Below, in pieces: positions 15,528 to 18,537 of a stretch of DNA of 18,537 nucleotides. Numbering within the stretch: the first letter of the stretch is position 1; every line of letters begins with the position of its first letter. The position numbers and the translations under genes are program-made. The DNA lies in assembly GCA_019217005.1 (NCBI GenBank), contig JAHBNG010000187.1, positions 1-18,537 on the forward strand. The letters are read 5' to 3'. This stretch comes from Chloroflexi bacterium TSY (lineage in GTDB: Bacteria; Chloroflexota; Anaerolineae; Caldilineales; Caldilineaceae). The notes under the pieces were generated by a model. It was not told the origin of the DNA, did no database searches, and saw only the letters and a program-made list of their open reading frames with translations.

Positions 15528-15556
15528 AAAATATTGTATAGTTGCACTATGCACAA
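15528..15556 (-). promoter_or_regulatory. Candidate sigma-70-type promoter of the protease gene
   Basis: On the minus strand TTGTGC (15556-15551), a 17-nt spacer and TATTTT (15533-15528) form a moderate -35/-10 pair about 45-50 nt before the ATG of the protease gene, in an A+T-rich stretch. Confidence 0.3.
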
Positions 15557-15989
15557 TGATTATTTTATTTGTAATTCAGGTTATATTGAATAGTTGTAAG
15601 CGCTATACGTCGCATACTACACAGGAAACACCTGCTAGCACACGCAGCGTAAATAAGCCAATAGTTATGGGTTTAGAATAAACTGAAGTGAGAGCAAAGA
15701 AAGAAGAGAGCCAAAAGGATATGAAAAATGCCGGAACCTCAACTCATAGAAACAAAATTAGATGACGAGACACACAAAGCATTGGAAACGTAGTGAATTG
15801 TCATTCGACATAGTTGGGCTATCACAGCGGACGATGAAACCATTGCCCCAGCCCTTAAGATGCGAAGAGCATACAATGCCTTCTCACAAAAACTAAAAGC
15901 TAATATGGGCAAACCGGGTTGTTCACTTTTCAAGCTCGAGAGTACTGTTAACCCAGCACCGCCTGCTAAATCTATTATATCATGCGGAT

Positions 15990-16022
15990 CTCTCGTTACT
16001 CTCTCGTTACTCTCTCGCTACT
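15990..16022. repeat. Three tandem copies of an 11-bp unit (CTCTCGTTACT)
   Basis: Two exact copies and one with a single change (CTCTCGCTACT). It is short and non-coding, probably a slippage repeat. Confidence 0.6.
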
Positions 16023-16115
16023 CTGAACATTCTCTATATTCCACTTAACTTCATGACATAGACTACCGACTGACGACTGTTTACCGTTCACTTCTTATAC
16101 TGAGCGCTGCCAGTT

Positions 16116-16172
16116 CTTTAACATAAATTTGACCGATTTCAGTCGAGTAGAACAGACGAATTTATGTTAAAG
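16116..16172. repeat. Perfect 14-bp inverted repeat with 29-nt spacer
   Basis: CTTTAACATAAATT (16116-16129) is exactly complementary to AATTTATGTTAAAG (16159-16172). It lies just downstream of the regulator gene. The stem is A+T-rich and lacks a T-run, so a mobile-repeat or recombination-site nature is at least as likely as a terminator. Confidence 0.6.
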
Positions 16173-16217
16173 TTATAAGCGAGTGCGGTATAACTAAACA
16201 GTGATGGTTTACTGATA

Positions 16218-17165
16218 CTATATGCGTTTGCGTAACTCTGTTTCCTGGGTTAACTGATCAACAAGTTGGAGCGCTTGATTCAACATCGTTTGGGCATCTT
16301 TGAGCATCTGAATTGCACCTTGAAGATCTTGAGGCGTTGCGCTTGGCGTCAGAGCGTGGGTGCTCGTCTTCGATACTTGCTGCTCTGCACCGGCGGGCGT
16401 GGACCGGCTATATTCCACGGATGCACCTGCCAACAACTGTTGGTAAAGATTTTCAGTCTGTTCTAATGGCAGGGTATCCAACTCCTCGGCTAATATCTGA
16501 CGGCAGATTTTATATTGTTCAATCGCACAGGTCCGGCGTCCATCTTCTGTATAGAGATACATCAAGCGCCGATGAACATCTTCACGCCAAGGCTCAACGC
16601 TTAAGATGCGCTGGGCATAATCAATCGCTAAATCCGGTTCGTTCTGTCGCTGATGGTGATCCATGAGGAACGTTAAACAGCGAAGATAGAGCAGGCGAAG
16701 CCTGTCTCGCTCGTTCAAGATCCAAGAATCGTAGAAACCGGAAAGTAGCTCGCCACTATAGAACTGGACCGCATCTTGGAGTGCCTCGACAGCTTGCTGC
16801 GAGGGATTATCGGCAGTTTGACTCAATCCCTGATTCGCCCGATCTTCAAAGAGAGCGACATCGAGCCACAGATCGGTTGCTTGATTGATCTGGATCTGCT
16901 CAGGGGTTGTGGTAAAGAAGTCATGGTGAACCCCATTCCCACAACCCAACGCATTTCGCAATTGCCAAAGCGTTGTACTAAGGTTCTTTCGGGCGCGACT
17001 AATTCCTGTTTCTTGCCAGATCAATTCTGCGACAACTTCACGATGGTGAACGTCATGTCGGTGCAGTAATAAGAATGCAAGGAGTCGAGCGGCAGTTGGT
17101 CTCAATGAGATTTCAGATCGGCTACCGTTCGCAACGCGGAGATGACCTAGGAGATAGAATTGCAT
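16218..17165 (-). CDS. BTAD/SARP-family transcriptional regulator (315 aa)
   Basis: Starts MQFYLLGHLRVANGSRSEIS at 17165. Residues 1-~97 form the winged-helix domain (LRPTAARLLAFLLLHR, VVAELIWQETGISRARKNLS with LWQLRNAL), as in AfsR/SARP activators. Residues ~98-245 are the bacterial transcriptional activator domain (LWLDVALFED, FYSGELLSGFYDSWILNERD, EPWREDVHRRLMYLYTEDGR), with TPR-like helices. Residues ~275-315 look coiled-coil. There is no ATPase or sensor domain, so it is of the small SARP type. Such activators often sit beside peptide and secondary-metabolite genes; here it is on the same strand, about 740 nt upstream of the protease, and may activate the RiPP operon. The direct repeats it would bind were not identified. 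Confidence 0.85.
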   Translation of the reverse strand: MQFYLLGHLRVANGSRSEISLRPTAARLLAFLLLHRHDVHHREVVAELIWQETGISRARKNLSTTLWQLRNALGCGNGVHHDFFTTTPEQIQINQATDLWLDVALFEDRANQGLSQTADNPSQQAVEALQDAVQFYSGELLSGFYDSWILNERDRLRLLYLRCLTFLMDHHQRQNEPDLAIDYAQRILSVEPWREDVHRRLMYLYTEDGRRTCAIEQYKICRQILAEELDTLPLEQTENLYQQLLAGASVEYSRSTPAGAEQQVSKTSTHALTPSATPQDLQGAIQMLKDAQTMLNQALQLVDQLTQETELRKRI

Positions 17166-17544
17166 CAGATTTCCAATTTAAGACGATGGCTTTACGCACT
17201 GATTCTATACTTAATGGACTGCAACACAGAGTCGCATTCTCTTATGCAACGCGGTTACAGGATGGAGCACAACGGGTTCCATATTCGAGAACCCTATACA
17301 CCATACATGGAACGACACGTATGGTAATTTCGTCGCGATCTACTGATAGTGAGCATTGCGCTCAATCAAGTAAAGTTGACGAATTGTAGTCACAAAGAAG
17401 TAACTAATTTGTTTTCAGCTAGGACCTTATTTTTGCGCAACGAGAGCGTGATTCTATTCGTTCATGCAACTAGAGGGGGTTTCTAATCGGCCTCTAGATA
17501 GGATTTCAAGCAAATCAGAAGGTCACGAGAATAAGGATGTGAAC
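17166..17544. other. Intergenic region without a recognisable gene
   Basis: No coding sequence could be supported. A 7-bp inverted repeat CTAGAGG/CCTCTAG occurs at 17470-17497, close to the end of the decayed transposase, and could mark an old element end. No target duplication was found. Confidence 0.4.
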
Positions 17545-18537
17545 TTAGCAGGTCAATCCGTGAAAGTGAGCCGTTCTGAAAAGAGAGAAAACCAGGTATT
17601 TGTAATAGATCTCGAACAATTCGTTTCTGCCGGAAAGGTTCAAATCTAGTATCCACGAGATTTGCTGATGGAAATGGCCTATCAAATTATGCGCCAAATC
17701 AGCCAAAAGGATAAGAGATTTTGAGCTAGAAATAGGGTCTTGCGACGAGAAGCTAAGGTAACCCCATTTTATCATTACGGAATTGTTCGATTTCAGCCGC
17801 ACCTCGATTGTCATAATATGAAATGAAGTGACGCTTGGATGGCAATTTGATGGTCGAAATGTAGTAACTGACACAAATTTGCTCGTTTTCACTCTTTTTT
17901 GAGAAAATGCGTACAGGGCGATTAAACTTGATAGGTGATGGAATTTCAGCCAGAAAGACGTCACCGCAAGGATCCCATCGAGTCACCTGTTGCGCCCACA
18001 GATGGGCACGACGGTTGGAGTTGCCCTTCATCATAAATTGATAGTTGCGGTTGAGCAGCCACCGAATATTTTCACTACCTGCACCACCATCGGTGCGCCA
18101 GACGACTCGCTCGCGTTTTTTCTCGTCTAACTCTAATGAACTTTCCGTGGCAAGCATGGCTATTGAAACGATGGAGCTGCTGACCCCGGATAGAGGTCTG
18201 ACCAAACCGTTTGGTATTTAACCGAACTTACACGGACCAATTGGCGTCCCGTTGCTTTTGCCGCTAAAATAGCCTTTTGACTTTTCTGTGCCTTTTGCCG
18301 CATGGTAATCCGGATAGGTCAAAGTCTAACCACAAGAACCCTCGCCAATCGTGGTTGTGTATTTTTAGAGGCTTGCAGATTTCGCTGACCGCACTCTACC
18401 GATATTCATTAGAGTTAGGCGTCTAATGTACGAGACATATTTGATTGCTACCAAGCTGCTCCATCCCATAAATTTTCGCAAGGAGTCTTTCTGGTCTGAC
18501 CTTTGTATTGAACTCAGTCATGCGCAACCACATAATA
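17545..18537 (-). pseudogene. Decayed DDE transposase (IS4-superfamily/IS1380-like), runs to the window edge
   Basis: Homology-like blocks appear in changing frames: DWRGFLWLDFDLSGLPCGK (about 18345-18300, probable first catalytic Asp), then ATGRQLVRVSSVKYQTVWSD, then VVWRTDGGAGSENIRWLLNR (about 18110-18050) and TRWDPCGDVFLAEIPSPIKF. They end with YYDNRGAAEIEQFRNDKMGL and, after another frame change near 17760, LILLADLAHNLIGHF (about 17715-17670). The TDGGAGS and NRGAAEIEQFRNDK motifs are typical of the second Asp and final Glu regions. Several frame changes and stops upstream of 18350 show it is inactive. Confidence 0.65.

Larger units (their letters stand above)
15476..16217. other. Intergenic region between the regulator and the protease genes
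   Basis: No intact gene is seen. A possible promoter for the protease gene lies at 15528-15556. From about 15728 to 15910 the plus strand shows a decayed coding look (MPEPQLIETKLDDETHKALE, stop codons, then HSWAITADDETIAPALKMRR), perhaps a relic of a small gene. An 11-bp tandem triplication (15990-16022) and a 14-bp-arm inverted repeat (16116-16172) follow. Confidence 0.45.

Noticed and set aside
15990..16022. Possible CRISPR-like array
   Set aside because: The 11-bp units are directly adjacent without spacers, only three copies exist, and no cas gene is present.
16116..16172. Intrinsic terminator of the regulator gene
   Set aside because: The stem is A+T-rich with a 29-nt loop and no following T-run on the minus strand.

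Overview
This window looks like an accessory region of a bacterial chromosome, most likely from a Chloroflexota-type (filamentous) bacterium. That assignment is an inference. It rests on a BTAD/SARP-type regulator, a PatA/PatG-like subtilisin, a large multihaem cytochrome c and several transposases of kinds common in that phylum and in cyanobacteria. The left 4.3 kb is visibly G+C-richer than the middle. TGA is used as an ordinary stop (for example at two precursor genes), so the standard code applies.

Layout. 1-475: 5' part of an FAD-linked oxidase (minus, frameshifted, cut by the window edge). 751-4252: six-haem cytochrome c (minus, three frameshifts). 5102-15475: a RiPP (ribosomally made, modified peptide) locus, all minus strand. 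16218-17165: BTAD-family regulator (minus), upstream of the RiPP locus. 17545-18537: decayed transposase.

The RiPP locus is the centre of interest. Read along the minus strand it has: a subtilisin fused to a C-terminal PatG-type domain (15475-13499); a run of small precursor peptides sharing a MRLPKQxxPV leader (11883-11647, 11505-11251, a damaged copy at 10867-10583, and an acidic one at 10484-10293); a BCP-type peroxiredoxin fused to a second PatG-type domain (10186-8552); a free-standing third PatG-type domain (6658-5816); and a helix-hairpin-helix protein whose C-terminal half carries the same RLPKQxxP motif and a Cys-rich tail (5748-5266). The leader motif resembles the start of cyanobactin precursors (PatE: LPQQGQPV), and the protease resembles cyanobactin maturation proteases. 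The cores differ, though: they are long, with eight conserved cysteines ending GCCDC...C, or they are acidic and aromatic. No YcaO heterocyclase is present.

The peroxiredoxin gene has an in-frame UGA exactly where the peroxidatic cysteine should be (TPG-UGA). A 6-bp stem with a 7-nt loop lies 15 nt downstream, and the reading frame is open on both sides. This suggests a selenocysteine peroxiredoxin tethered to a RiPP pathway, perhaps for oxidising Cys-rich cores.

Mobile DNA has repeatedly hit the locus. An IS701-like element (7028-8570, TSD TAATAAA) landed in the stop codon of the peroxiredoxin fusion and added six residues. A second IS (11971-13465, TSD CTTTA) separates the protease from the precursors. 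A 155-bp MITE with an 8-bp TSD lies between a promoter and the stand-alone PatG-domain gene. All transposases and both left-hand genes carry frameshifts, whereas the large RiPP genes do not. This is either real decay or indel-type sequence error, and it needs to be kept in mind.
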